Assembly (NCBI GenBank): GCA_934351705.1
Contig: CAKRJK010000005.1
Location: 1 to 17,783 of the forward strand
Direction of reading: 5' to 3'
Origin: an uncultured Lachnospiraceae bacterium
GTDB lineage: Bacteria > Bacillota > Clostridia > Lachnospirales > Lachnospiraceae
Length of the DNA: 17,783 bases
Each line of letters opens with the position of its first letter. The first letter of the stretch is position 1. Shown here piece after piece: positions 1 through 7,955 of the stretch. Made by a program: the position numbers and the translations under genes. The notes under the pieces are model-generated. The model saw only the letters and a program-made list of their open reading frames with translations. It searched no databases and was not told the DNA's origin.

Positions 1-572
1 TCCAGCGGACTTTTATCCTGTCCGGTGCCGATAAAATCGGCAATTTTTATTTGAAGCGGATTCATTTGCAGTGCTGCTACAAACGCCTCCGCATTTCCGG
101 CTGCTCCGGCATAGGCATTGCCGCTCAGACTGCCGAGTACGACAATGTTGCCCTTTGCTATAATCTTTGCACCAGCATTGACATCTCCGATGACCACAAC
201 ACTTGTCTCGCTCTCCAAAATCTGACCTGAACGAAGCGTGCCGCGGTAAAACTGTCCGGTGCTCTCCTCCTGCCCTCGCAGGAATGCCTCAATCTGTTCT
301 TTGACGCTCAACTCTTTTTGTTCGTCATTGTCCAACACACAGATAATGTGGATACTTGTCTGTTCTGTGATCGTATCTACAATGCGTATCTCTTCCTCCG
401 TCGTAAGTGCTCTTCCGGTAAAAGAGATCGCAATGCTTGCATTTTTAAAAAATTTGTCTGATTCATGAAACTTCAGGATAATCGCGTCCAATAATTCCTC
501 AAAGGGAAGCTCGGCATTCAGAATCAGATTGATCCCGTATTTGTTACTCTTTAAAATAACCGCCTGTTCCAT
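1..572 (-). CDS. minC: Septum site-determining protein MinC (3' end cut by window)
   Basis: MinC is the FtsZ-ring inhibitor that works with MinD to keep division at midcell. The first 190 residues are visible. An N-terminal alpha/beta domain spans about residues 1-100. The C-terminal beta-helix domain begins near residue 108 with the family pattern FYRGTLRSGQ, continues with VVVIGDVNAGA (about 126-136) and GNIVVLGSLSGNAYAG, and breaks off after IADFIGTGQDK, probably 20-40 residues short of the end. The ATG start at 572 is preceded by a strong AGGAGG site, and only 25 bp separate it from the stop of the PBP2 gene, so it is very likely co-transcribed with mreBCD-PBP2. minD and minE would be expected next, beyond the window. 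Identity rests on the C-domain pattern. Confidence 0.93.
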   Translation of the reverse strand, partial: MEQAVILKSNKYGINLILNAELPFEELLDAIILKFHESDKFFKNASIAISFTGRALTTEEEIRIVDTITEQTSIHIICVLDNDEQKELSVKEQIEAFLRGQEESTGQFYRGTLRSGQILESETSVVVIGDVNAGAKIIAKGNIVVLGSLSGNAYAGAAGNAEAFVAALQMNPLQIKIADFIGTGQDKSPL

Positions 573-597
573 GCAATCCGCCTCCTATCTTATGTTG

Positions 598-3447
598 TTA
601 ATCGGTAAAGGAATTCGAACTGTCTCCTACGTTTGCTGCCTGTCCGTTGAGCAATTCTTCTTCACTTGCAAGCTTAAAGTAATATTTCATAATCTTTGCG
701 GAAACATCCGCCGAATTGTGAGAAGTATATCCGTAAGCAATACGTGTTGCAATGGACATCTCCGGATCGGATGCCGGTGCATATCCTACGAATAACGCGT
801 GGTTCGGTCTGGTCTTTACCTGCTGTGCCGTACCTGTTTTACCTGCCGCCTGAATGCCGAGGCTGTTAAACTCCGACATATCGTTGACCACCATTTCCAT
901 TCCCGAATGGATTGCTCCCCAGGTAGTGGAAGATACCTCTGTGATCCGGTTCTTTACGGATGGTGCGTACTCTTTTACGGTATTGCCGTCCTTGTCTACC
1001 ACTTTTTGTAACAGGGTTTCCTCATAGACGGTTCCCGAATTTGCAACCGCCGTAACATAGCGGGCAAGCTCTGTTGTGGTATAGTTGTTATTACTCTGTC
1101 CCATTGCAGCCGTTACCGGATATTCTGTCGCGATCTGCGGCTCATTTTCCGGCAATTCGATTCCGGTATTGGAATCCAGACCGTACAACGATGCATACTT
1201 TGTAATCTTTTCAATTCCTTTGTTCTCATTATATCCGTCGGAACTCATGCTCAGCTGATAACCGACTTCATTAAAGAAGTAGTTACACGAATCGCGGATC
1301 GCCTCCGATACTGTGATACTTCCGTGGCTGCTCGGATAAATCCAACATTTCGGTCCGTTCTCAAAACGGTCAAACTGTCCTTTGTCCGTGATTCTCGTAG
1401 AGGTACTGATCACTCCCTCTGTCAGACCTGCCGTAGCCGTCACCATCTTAAAGGTAGAACCCGGTGCCGTCCTCTGCTGTGTCGCATAATTGTATAACGG
1501 CAGGGATTTACAACTGTTTAAATACGCATAGTATTCGCTGTCAACCGAATTTGCCAGCCGGTTGTTATCATATCCCGGATAAGAGACAATCGCCAGAATC
1601 TCTCCTGTTTTTACGTTCGTAATCACGGAAGAACCGGAACACGGGTCCAGTCCCAGCTGCCCCGGTGTGATCTCCAACGCCTGTATCTTGGAAACGATAA
1701 AGCTGTAAGCACTGACCGCACCGTTATTTAACGCCGCAACCTGGCCTTCGTCATATGCCAGTACTCCCTGATCGTAGAGAATCACACAGAGTGAGGTTCC
1801 GCTGATCTGATTTTTGTGAATCATATATTTGTACACCAGCTTTTCAAAGTCGGCATCGCTTTTTAATGCCTCTAAAATGTATGCGGATAAAGCGTCAAAT
1901 ACCTCTGTGGAATCCGCATACTTTTCCTGTACCTGGAATTTGCTGATGTCAACCCAGCCTTTTGAGATGGCGTAGATGAGATATTCATTGAGTGAAATCT
2001 CTCCGTCTTTCCACTGCTGGTATACGCTGTCCGAAGTGTCAATCTCATTCTTGACAATAATGTTTTGTTCTTTTAAAAGCGTAATGATCTCTGTGATGTA
2101 ATCCTGCTCTTCCTCCGGCATATTTTTAAACACCGTCTTGTCCGAGCCGGAAAGGATTCCCGATATATCCTCTAATGCTGCCGCCTGTGCCGATTCGTAC
2201 ACGGAAAGGATTTCTTTTTCCGTATCACTCGCATCTTTCGCCGAAAAATGGTTGGTATTGATCAGCTGGCTGTCAATAAATGCAAAATAGACATCATCGA
2301 TCGGTATTTTGACATCCGATGCGGAGCCGGTCGGATTATATTCCTTTACATTGACGATTTTGGAACACAGAATGCCGGCAATCTCCTGCTCTAACAGATC
2401 GTAAACCGCCTTTGTCAGATCGGCGTCAATCGAAAGGTAAACGTCATTTCCGGCAGACGGTTCTTTCCGCTCTAAAATATCAATGACTTTACCTACATTG
2501 TCTACCGATACTCTCTCCATTCCTTTTTTGCCCTGAAGATCTTTGTCCATCACCTGTTCAATGCCGGATTTACCGATGACATCACTCAGGCTGTAAGAAT
2601 TCTCCTTGTCGGCATTTAAGGCTTCATATTCCTCGGTGGAAATCTTTCCCGTATAACCGATCAAATGTGCAAAATACTTGCTGTCGTTGTATTTGCGGAC
2701 AGTTTCCTTGCTGATCTCCATTCCCTGCAGGCTGTCTGCATTCTCGCTGATATAGGCTACCGTGGTGTCGCTGACTCCGGTTGCCAGAGTCGTCAGCACA
2801 TATTTCTGATAGCTGTTCTGTGCGATGGCATAACGCAGCACGATAATGCGGTAACGGTCATACTCGTTATATTTTTTAGAAACCTGATACCTTTTGTCGG
2901 AGGCAAGAAAATCAATCACCTGCTTGGGTGTCGCTTCTGCTTCGTTGTATCCTAAGGTCTTATTATACTTTAAATCTTCTGTCGAAGTATGGTCATAAAT
3001 GTCAGCAAGAAATCTCTTTAAAGTCGAACCCTGTACGGTAAACTGATAACCGTCCGTCTCGGAATAGGAGACATAAAAATCATTTTTGATTGCATCCCCG
3101 TTTTTATCCAGAACTTGAAGAAGCTGGTGCATCTCTTTATTTAATGCCGTGTTTCTTTCCTTTTTCGTGTCATAACTTCCGCTGTCCTCAAACGTGATGG
3201 CATATGCCAGTTCATTGTAGGCAAGCAGTTTGCCGTTGCGGTCATAAATATTTCCGCGTGTGGCATTCAACTCTCTGTTTTTTTCAATCTTTAGAGTGTA
3301 ATTGTCCAGATATTCCTGACCGTTGATAATCTGTAAATTAAATACCCTCTGTATCAGAATTACCGATAGAAGAACCATGACAACCGTCAACACAAGCAGT
3401 CTGGATTTGAATATCTTAGACAAAACTTCTTTTAATTTATCAAACAA
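598..3447 (-). CDS. mrdA: Penicillin-binding protein 2, class B transpeptidase, with large insertion
   Basis: This is the cell-wall D,D-transpeptidase of the elongation machinery. It has one N-terminal membrane helix (about 18-40), a pedestal region with TRGNIYDRNGKLLAYNELAY, and a C-terminal transpeptidase domain. Counting from the GTG at 3459, the motifs are STFK (Ser668, Lys671), SCN (724-726) and KTGT (874-877). It is about 950 residues, against roughly 600-720 for typical PBP2. The excess is an insertion of about 240 residues (about 365-604) between the pedestal segment ending DLLEQEIAGIL and the first transpeptidase strand VITNVKTGEILAIVSYPGYD. Cys705, His712 and Cys725 around the active site suggest a zinc site. 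The start is ambiguous: a TTG at 3447 has AAAGGAG 11 bases upstream and overlaps mreD by 8 bases (used here); a GTG at 3459 lies directly against that site. An in-frame TAG lies just upstream of both. Identity is secure; the role of the insertion is unknown. Confidence 0.95.
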   Translation of the reverse strand: MFDKLKEVLSKIFKSRLLVLTVVMVLLSVILIQRVFNLQIINGQEYLDNYTLKIEKNRELNATRGNIYDRNGKLLAYNELAYAITFEDSGSYDTKKERNTALNKEMHQLLQVLDKNGDAIKNDFYVSYSETDGYQFTVQGSTLKRFLADIYDHTSTEDLKYNKTLGYNEAEATPKQVIDFLASDKRYQVSKKYNEYDRYRIIVLRYAIAQNSYQKYVLTTLATGVSDTTVAYISENADSLQGMEISKETVRKYNDSKYFAHLIGYTGKISTEEYEALNADKENSYSLSDVIGKSGIEQVMDKDLQGKKGMERVSVDNVGKVIDILERKEPSAGNDVYLSIDADLTKAVYDLLEQEIAGILCSKIVNVKEYNPTGSASDVKIPIDDVYFAFIDSQLINTNHFSAKDASDTEKEILSVYESAQAAALEDISGILSGSDKTVFKNMPEEEQDYITEIITLLKEQNIIVKNEIDTSDSVYQQWKDGEISLNEYLIYAISKGWVDISKFQVQEKYADSTEVFDALSAYILEALKSDADFEKLVYKYMIHKNQISGTSLCVILYDQGVLAYDEGQVAALNNGAVSAYSFIVSKIQALEITPGQLGLDPCSGSSVITNVKTGEILAIVSYPGYDNNRLANSVDSEYYAYLNSCKSLPLYNYATQQRTAPGSTFKMVTATAGLTEGVISTSTRITDKGQFDRFENGPKCWIYPSSHGSITVSEAIRDSCNYFFNEVGYQLSMSSDGYNENKGIEKITKYASLYGLDSNTGIELPENEPQIATEYPVTAAMGQSNNNYTTTELARYVTAVANSGTVYEETLLQKVVDKDGNTVKEYAPSVKNRITEVSSTTWGAIHSGMEMVVNDMSEFNSLGIQAAGKTGTAQQVKTRPNHALFVGYAPASDPEMSIATRIAYGYTSHNSADVSAKIMKYYFKLASEEELLNGQAANVGDSSNSFTD

Positions 3448-3958
3448 ATTTCGCTGCACTCCTTTTTTCGATTTTTTCTAAGTGCTGGTTTATTTTCAAA
3501 AGGATAAAATATAACACAAGTGTCACGACCAGAGTGTACACCATCTCCGGTATGATAATGTGTAACATGTAATAGCCGAGGTGTGTCCTTTTCCGCGGTA
3601 AAAACCGAAGCAGAAAGATGATCAGATTCAGTGTGAAATCACTTCCGATAATCAACGCCATCGGCAATTTGATGTCATCCGGATAAAAAATCTTGCGGAA
3701 CATTCCGTTGATATATCCGATCACCATATACACAAGCGTATAAAAACCAAAGATATCTCCAAAAAAGATATCCAGCAGTAAACCGCAGAATAATCCGATA
3801 AACATTCCGTCCTTGCGTCCTCTCATGAATCCGAAAGAGGATACGACCACAATCAGAAGATTTGGTGAAATAGACGCAAAAGACAGAGCCTGGAACACAG
3901 TACTCTGTAGTAAAAAACATATTATAACGATAAGAACGACTGTTATTTTTCTTCTCAT
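3440..3958 (-). CDS. mreD: Rod shape-determining protein MreD
   Basis: MreD is the small polytopic membrane partner of MreC in the elongasome. The 172 residues are dominated by five or six hydrophobic segments, starting right after MRRKIT (VVLIVIICFLLQSTVF). The family features are the early SPNLLIVVVSSFGFMRGRKDG stretch and the glycine-rich GLLLDIFFGDIFGFYTLVYM membrane segment. The length fits the family (about 160-175). It starts 9 bases after mreC stops; the GGAG at the mreC stop codon serves as a somewhat distant ribosome site. Its 3' end overlaps the PBP2 reading frame, implying translational coupling. MreD is poorly conserved in sequence, so the call leans on topology, the motifs above and the position between mreC and PBP2. 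Confidence 0.93.
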   Translation of the reverse strand: MRRKITVVLIVIICFLLQSTVFQALSFASISPNLLIVVVSSFGFMRGRKDGMFIGLFCGLLLDIFFGDIFGFYTLVYMVIGYINGMFRKIFYPDDIKLPMALIIGSDFTLNLIIFLLRFLPRKRTHLGYYMLHIIIPEMVYTLVVTLVLYFILLKINQHLEKIEKRSAAKFV

Positions 3959-3967
3959 GCTGCTCTT

Positions 3968-4840
3968 TTACTCCGTGTCCGATACTGCGTCTGTCTTTTT
4001 GTCCAGAATCACAAGTACCTCTCTTAAATGTTCAAAATCTGCGGACGGTGTGATGGTTCCCGACTTTGTGATATTGTTGGAATCCATTTTTGCCTCGCTG
4101 ATGTATCCCACAGATAATCCCGGCAAATACTTGTCGCTGACATTGGAAGTGACTACCTGATCGCCCGCTTTGATCCGGTTCTCGGCGTCCTTCATGTCGG
4201 AGAACTGAATGACGCAGTCTTTGTTCATAGAGCGTAAGTCCCCCTGTACAATACAGGTATCCGAAGTGGATAAGACCATGCCGCTTAACTTGCTGCTGTC
4301 ATCAATAATGGAACGCACCTTTGCGTGATGAGGTCCGACATCAATCACGATACCGACAAGCCCTCCGCCGCTGATGACATTCATATCTTTTTCAATTCCG
4401 TCCTTTGAGCCCTTATCAATCAAAAAAATATTAAACCAGTTGCTTCCGCTGTTACCGATCACATGAGCTTCCGTTTTTTTGTAATTTCCGTATTGCTCAT
4501 TCACCTGAAACAGCTCTCTTAAATCATCCAGTTCATACTGCTCCAGTTTGGTGTTGTTCAACTCTGTGGTCAGCTGGGCTACTTCTTCTTTGAGCTTGTC
4601 ATTTTCATCCATCACCTCTTCCAGTGTACGGAAGCGGTCGGACTTGTTGGAAAAGAAGGTTCCGACCGAATTGATTCCTTTCTGCATCGGAACAAAGACA
4701 TAGCTTGCCGCCGTATTGAGCGGTCCGCCGGAGCTTCCCAACGAATAGGAGATAAAAATCACCAGAATGCAGATTCCGCATAATCCCAAAAGCAAATATC
4801 TTGCAGGTATTGAAAATTTTGATTTTTTACGTTGTTTCAT
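3968..4840 (-). CDS. mreC: Rod shape-determining protein MreC
   Basis: MreC is the membrane-anchored periplasmic scaffold that links MreB and MreD to the wall synthases. The 290 residues show a basic N-terminus, one membrane helix at about 14-35 (YLLLGLCGICILVIFISYSL), a coiled coil at about 68-112 (TLEEVMDENDKLKEEVAQL and onward), and the MreC beta-barrel domain from about 125. The family pattern is visible in VIGNSGSNWFNIFLIDKGSK, then GGGLVGIVIDVGPHHAKVRS and ADFEHLREVLVI near the end. The start has GAGG five bases before ATG. It lies 8 bp after mreB and 9 bp before mreD. Nothing looks broken or unusual in it. Confidence 0.96.
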   Translation of the reverse strand: MKQRKKSKFSIPARYLLLGLCGICILVIFISYSLGSSGGPLNTAASYVFVPMQKGINSVGTFFSNKSDRFRTLEEVMDENDKLKEEVAQLTTELNNTKLEQYELDDLRELFQVNEQYGNYKKTEAHVIGNSGSNWFNIFLIDKGSKDGIEKDMNVISGGGLVGIVIDVGPHHAKVRSIIDDSSKLSGMVLSTSDTCIVQGDLRSMNKDCVIQFSDMKDAENRIKAGDQVVTSNVSDKYLPGLSVGYISEAKMDSNNITKSGTITPSADFEHLREVLVILDKKTDAVSDTE

Positions 4841-4848
4841 ATAAGCCT

Positions 4849-5862
4849 CTATTTATATATTTTTGTTTTCATGGTAAATGTCAGGTGCTTAAACTTCTCA
4901 TCTGACACAATTTTGTTCAATCCGCGGACAACAGTCTCCTCCGGATTTTCCGCACAATTCACCTTGATTCCGGTAATCTCTTTAAACAGCTCATCCAATT
5001 TCTGGATCTTGGAGCTGCCGCCTGTAATATAGATTCCCGCATGAATAATATCTTTTGCCAGTTCAGGCGGTGTCTTTTCTAAGATCATCTTGATTGAGTT
5101 GCAGATGGAATTCAGGTTGTCCTTGATCGCATCATAGACAATATCTGCGGAAATCTCTTTTTCTATCGGAAGTCCGCTGACTAAATCTCTTCCGACAATG
5201 GTCATTGTCTTTTCGATTCCCGGAACACCGTATCCTAAGTTCTCTTTTAAGTCCATCGCGGTCTTTTGTCCTATCACAAGATTGTAAGTGCGTCTCAGAT
5301 AGGAAATGATGGATTCGTCAATGCGGTTGCCGCCGAAATGCAGCAGATCACTCAGCACCAGTCCACCCAGAGAGATTACGGAAATCTCTGTTGTATCCGC
5401 ACCGATATCTACGATCATGACTCCTGTCGGCTCATTGACATCCAGTTCCAGACCGACTGCCGCCGCAAGCGGTTTTTCGCAGAGAAGTACATTTTTCGGT
5501 TTTGCTTTGCTCTTGTAGAACAAGTCGTAAAATGCCTTTTTCTCAACTTCTGTGATGTCTGTCGGAACAGCGACTACAAACTCTGAACCTTTTACTTTTC
5601 CTTTTGCATATTTTTCCAAAAATTCAAAAATCATCGTCTGCATATTTGCGTAATCCGCGATCACGCCGTTCACAACCGGAAATGTGACATGAATCTGCTC
5701 CGGTGCTTTTTCATACATGGCATAAGCCGCGTCTCCGTATGCGTACATCTGATTTTTGTTTACTACTGCAATCGTATTTTTTTCGTTTAATACTTTACCG
5801 GTTGCCTTGCAATATACTTTCATATTGCTGGTTCCCAAATCAATTCCGAATGTATTGCTCAT
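4849..5862 (-). CDS. mreB: MreB-family actin-like protein with divergent nucleotide pocket
   Basis: MreB is a bacterial actin that polymerises on the membrane and guides lateral wall synthesis. The 337 residues (usual 330-350) cover the whole actin fold: phosphate-1 loop GIDLGTSNMKVY (6-17), VVAVPTDITEVEKKA (96-110), phosphate-2 loop VDIGADTTEISVISLGG (151-167), HFGGNRIDESI (175-185) and the adenosine motif ITGGSSK (279-285). Position directly before mreC and mreD supports the name. Several loops differ from the usual MreB pattern: TSNMK in place of TANT, GAD in place of GGG, GGSS in place of GGGA, and EKP in place of the EEP whose second Glu is thought to be catalytic. It could therefore be a specialised paralogue sitting at the mre locus. 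It starts 18 bp after radC with a GAGGGAG site. Confidence 0.93.
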   Translation of the reverse strand: MSNTFGIDLGTSNMKVYCKATGKVLNEKNTIAVVNKNQMYAYGDAAYAMYEKAPEQIHVTFPVVNGVIADYANMQTMIFEFLEKYAKGKVKGSEFVVAVPTDITEVEKKAFYDLFYKSKAKPKNVLLCEKPLAAAVGLELDVNEPTGVMIVDIGADTTEISVISLGGLVLSDLLHFGGNRIDESIISYLRRTYNLVIGQKTAMDLKENLGYGVPGIEKTMTIVGRDLVSGLPIEKEISADIVYDAIKDNLNSICNSIKMILEKTPPELAKDIIHAGIYITGGSSKIQKLDELFKEITGIKVNCAENPEETVVRGLNKIVSDEKFKHLTFTMKTKIYK

Positions 5863-5880
5863 CGTATTCTCCCTCTTGAC

Positions 5881-6570
5881 TTATATCTGTCCGTTTTCTC
5901 TAAAACTGTAATAGCAATGCTCTCCAATAATAATGTGATCCGCAATCGGGATGTTCATAAGCTCCCCGCACTCCCGCAGCCTGCGTGTAATCTGAATATC
6001 CGAGCTGCTCGGCTGCGAATCCCCGCTTGGATGATTGTGCAGCAGAATGATATACGCTGCATTGTGATTGATTGCCGCATAAAAAATCTCTCTCGGCGAT
6101 ACATAGGAACTGCTCAGCGTTCCGACAGACACCGTCTGTTCGGCAATCAGCCTTCCGTTGTTGGAAAAAAGACTTACCACCAGGTGCTCCTGCGGTTCAT
6201 GGCACATCTGTTCCATGTAGTAATCCGCAACCGATTTTGCACTGTCCAGTGTGACGCTCTCTCTTGCATTCAGGCGACTGATCCTTTTTGACAATTCCGC
6301 AATACATTTGAGCTGTATCGCTTTGACCTTACCGATTCCGTCCAGCTTCATCATCTCTTCTTTGCTCATGGCATAAAGGTTCAAAAGCCCACCGTTACGA
6401 TATTCCAGAAGTTCGCTCGCCAAATCCACGGATTGGATTCCCGCCGCTCCCGTCCTCAATATCACTGCCAGCAATTCGGCATCGGACAGATAGGCTGCTC
6501 CTTTTTCAAAGCATTTCTCGTAAGGCCGTTCTGTATCCGGCAATTCTTTTACAGTGTGGTGTTTTCTCAT
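5881..6570 (-). CDS. radC: RadC/JAB-domain (MPN) protein
   Basis: This is a 229-residue RadC-family protein. Residues about 1-100 hold the N-terminal helical part with a helix-hairpin-helix (LDGIGKVKAIQL, about 76-87). The C-terminal JAB/MPN metalloprotease-like fold carries the zinc-binding signature HNHPSGD with His178, His180 and, 11 residues on, Asp191 in PSSSDIQITRRL. Family length is about 220-230, so it is complete. Despite the name, a direct DNA-repair role is not established for this family. It precedes mreB by 18 bp, the order seen at the maf-radC-mreBCD-min locus of bacilli; no maf is present upstream here. The ATG at 6570 is preceded by AAAGGAAATT. Confidence 0.95.
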   Translation of the reverse strand: MRKHHTVKELPDTERPYEKCFEKGAAYLSDAELLAVILRTGAAGIQSVDLASELLEYRNGGLLNLYAMSKEEMMKLDGIGKVKAIQLKCIAELSKRISRLNARESVTLDSAKSVADYYMEQMCHEPQEHLVVSLFSNNGRLIAEQTVSVGTLSSSYVSPREIFYAAINHNAAYIILLHNHPSGDSQPSSSDIQITRRLRECGELMNIPIADHIIIGEHCYYSFRENGQI

Positions 6571-6598
6571 AATTTCCTTTCCGCTCTCCTTGAGGATA

Positions 6599-6604
6599 AT
6601 TATG
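6599..6604 (-). promoter_or_regulatory. Weak -10-like element before radC-mreBCD
   Basis: The 68-bp AT-rich gap between the PLP-enzyme stop and radC is the largest in the window, so it is where a promoter for the cell-shape cluster would sit. On the minus strand it contains CATAAT (one mismatch to TATAAT) 28 bases before the radC start codon. No good -35 hexamer lies 16-18 bases upstream, and there is no TG extension. No hairpin with a U-run ends the preceding gene here, so read-through from the mutSL side is also likely. Confidence 0.25.
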
Positions 6605-6638
6605 TAAACTACAAACCGTAAAACATATCTATTTTATA

Positions 6639-7955
6639 TTACCACAACTTATCTTTCTCTACAAGATTTCTATTCTTAAGTTTTTGTAAAGACATCAGGA
6701 TCCCCAACTTTGCGTGATACCATGTCAATCCGCCCTGGAAATAGACAGAATACGGCGGTTTTAACGGTCCGTCCGCACTCAGTTCGATGGAGGAACCCTG
6801 AACAAACGCTCCCGCTGCCATAATGACTTTTGCATCGTATCCCGGCATATCCCACGGTTCGGGTGTCACAAAGCTGTCTACCGGAGCCGCAGCCTGGATT
6901 CCCTCACAAAAGGCGATCAATCCCTCCGGCTCTCCGAAAGTGACTGCCTGTATGATGTCATGGCGTGACTCCGTTCCGTTCGGGATGACAAAAAAACCTA
7001 ATTTTTCATAGATATTTGCCGCAAAGATCGCCCCTTTTAACGCTCCCGCCGTGACAACCGGCGCCTGGAAAAGTCCCTGATAAAAGGACTGGATAACACC
7101 CAGCGATGCTCCGACTTCCTTTCCTAACCCCGGTGAGGTAAGACGGTAAGCCGCATTCTCCACACATTCTTTTTTTCCTACGATATAACCGCCGATCGGT
7201 GCCAGTCCGCCGCCCGCGTTCTTAATCAGAGAGCCGACGATCATATCCGCTCCGACTTCCAACGGTTCTCTTTCCTCGACAAATTCTCCGTAGCAGTTAT
7301 CGACCATGCAGATGATATCCGGCTTGATATTCTTGATAAATGCAATTAATTCTCCAATCCGCTCTACCGAGAGTGTCGGACGGCTCTGATAGCCTTTGGA
7401 ACGCTGAATTGTCACAACTTTTGTCTTTTCGTTGACGGCGGCTGCGATTTTCTCGAAATCGAATCCTCCGTCCTTCAATAAATCTACCTGCCGATAGGTA
7501 ATCCCATACTCTGCCAAAGAGCCTTTTGACGGGCGGATTCCGATGACTTCCTCCAGGGTATCATACGGCTTTCCGACAGGGGAAAGCAATTCATCCCCCG
7601 GACGCAAGTTTGACATCAATGCCAACGCCAGTGCATGTGTGCCGCAGGTAATCTGCGGACGCACCAGTGCATCCTCACCGCAAAAAAGGTCTGCGTAGAC
7701 TTTTTCTAAGGTGTCTCTTCCTACATCGTCATAGCCGTAACCGCTGGAACTCTGGAAGCACTCGGCACTCACCCTGTTTTTTTGCATGGCACGGATCACT
7801 TTTAACTGGTTGTACTCCGCAATCGTGTCGATTTTTTCAAACCGCTCCTTTAATTCTTTTTCGATCCGGTGTCCAAACTGATAGACACATTCCTCGATTC
7901 CAAGCTGTTCATACTGTTTTTTCATAAGTTCTTCTGATATTTCTGCCTGATTCAT
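6639..7955 (-). CDS. PLP enzyme, methionine gamma-lyase / 'aluminium resistance' family
   Basis: This is a 438-residue fold-type I PLP enzyme of the Alum_res/COG4100 family, related to cystathionine lyases and annotated as methionine gamma-lyase-like. Visible family features are SSSGYGYDDVGRDTLEKVYA near residue 70, the substrate/PLP region PQITCGTHALALAL, the aspartate-bearing strand DIICMVDNCYGEF, and the PLP lysine Lys245 in GSLIKNAGGGLAPIGGY. It probably cleaves a sulfur amino acid, but the substrate cannot be read from the sequence, and the aluminium link is historical. The start overlaps the miaA stop by four bases (ATGA), so it is translationally coupled. In many Bacillota hfq lies between these two genes; here it is absent. 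Confidence 0.93.
   Translation of the reverse strand: MNQAEISEELMKKQYEQLGIEECVYQFGHRIEKELKERFEKIDTIAEYNQLKVIRAMQKNRVSAECFQSSSGYGYDDVGRDTLEKVYADLFCGEDALVRPQITCGTHALALALMSNLRPGDELLSPVGKPYDTLEEVIGIRPSKGSLAEYGITYRQVDLLKDGGFDFEKIAAAVNEKTKVVTIQRSKGYQSRPTLSVERIGELIAFIKNIKPDIICMVDNCYGEFVEEREPLEVGADMIVGSLIKNAGGGLAPIGGYIVGKKECVENAAYRLTSPGLGKEVGASLGVIQSFYQGLFQAPVVTAGALKGAIFAANIYEKLGFFVIPNGTESRHDIIQAVTFGEPEGLIAFCEGIQAAAPVDSFVTPEPWDMPGYDAKVIMAAGAFVQGSSIELSADGPLKPPYSVYFQGGLTWYHAKLGILMSLQKLKNRNLVEKDKLW

Noticed and set aside
3744..3776. Repeated AAAGATATC in mreD, considered as a regulatory direct repeat
   Set aside because: It simply encodes the two DIF units of DIFFGDIF in a membrane helix.
7085..7119. 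Possible tRNA or small RNA gene in short gaps between genes anywhere in the window
   Set aside because: No gap is long enough for a tRNA apart from the 68-bp one before radC, and none shows cloverleaf arms or a T-loop sequence. The interval given is only an example inside the PLP gene where a short stem was checked and dismissed.
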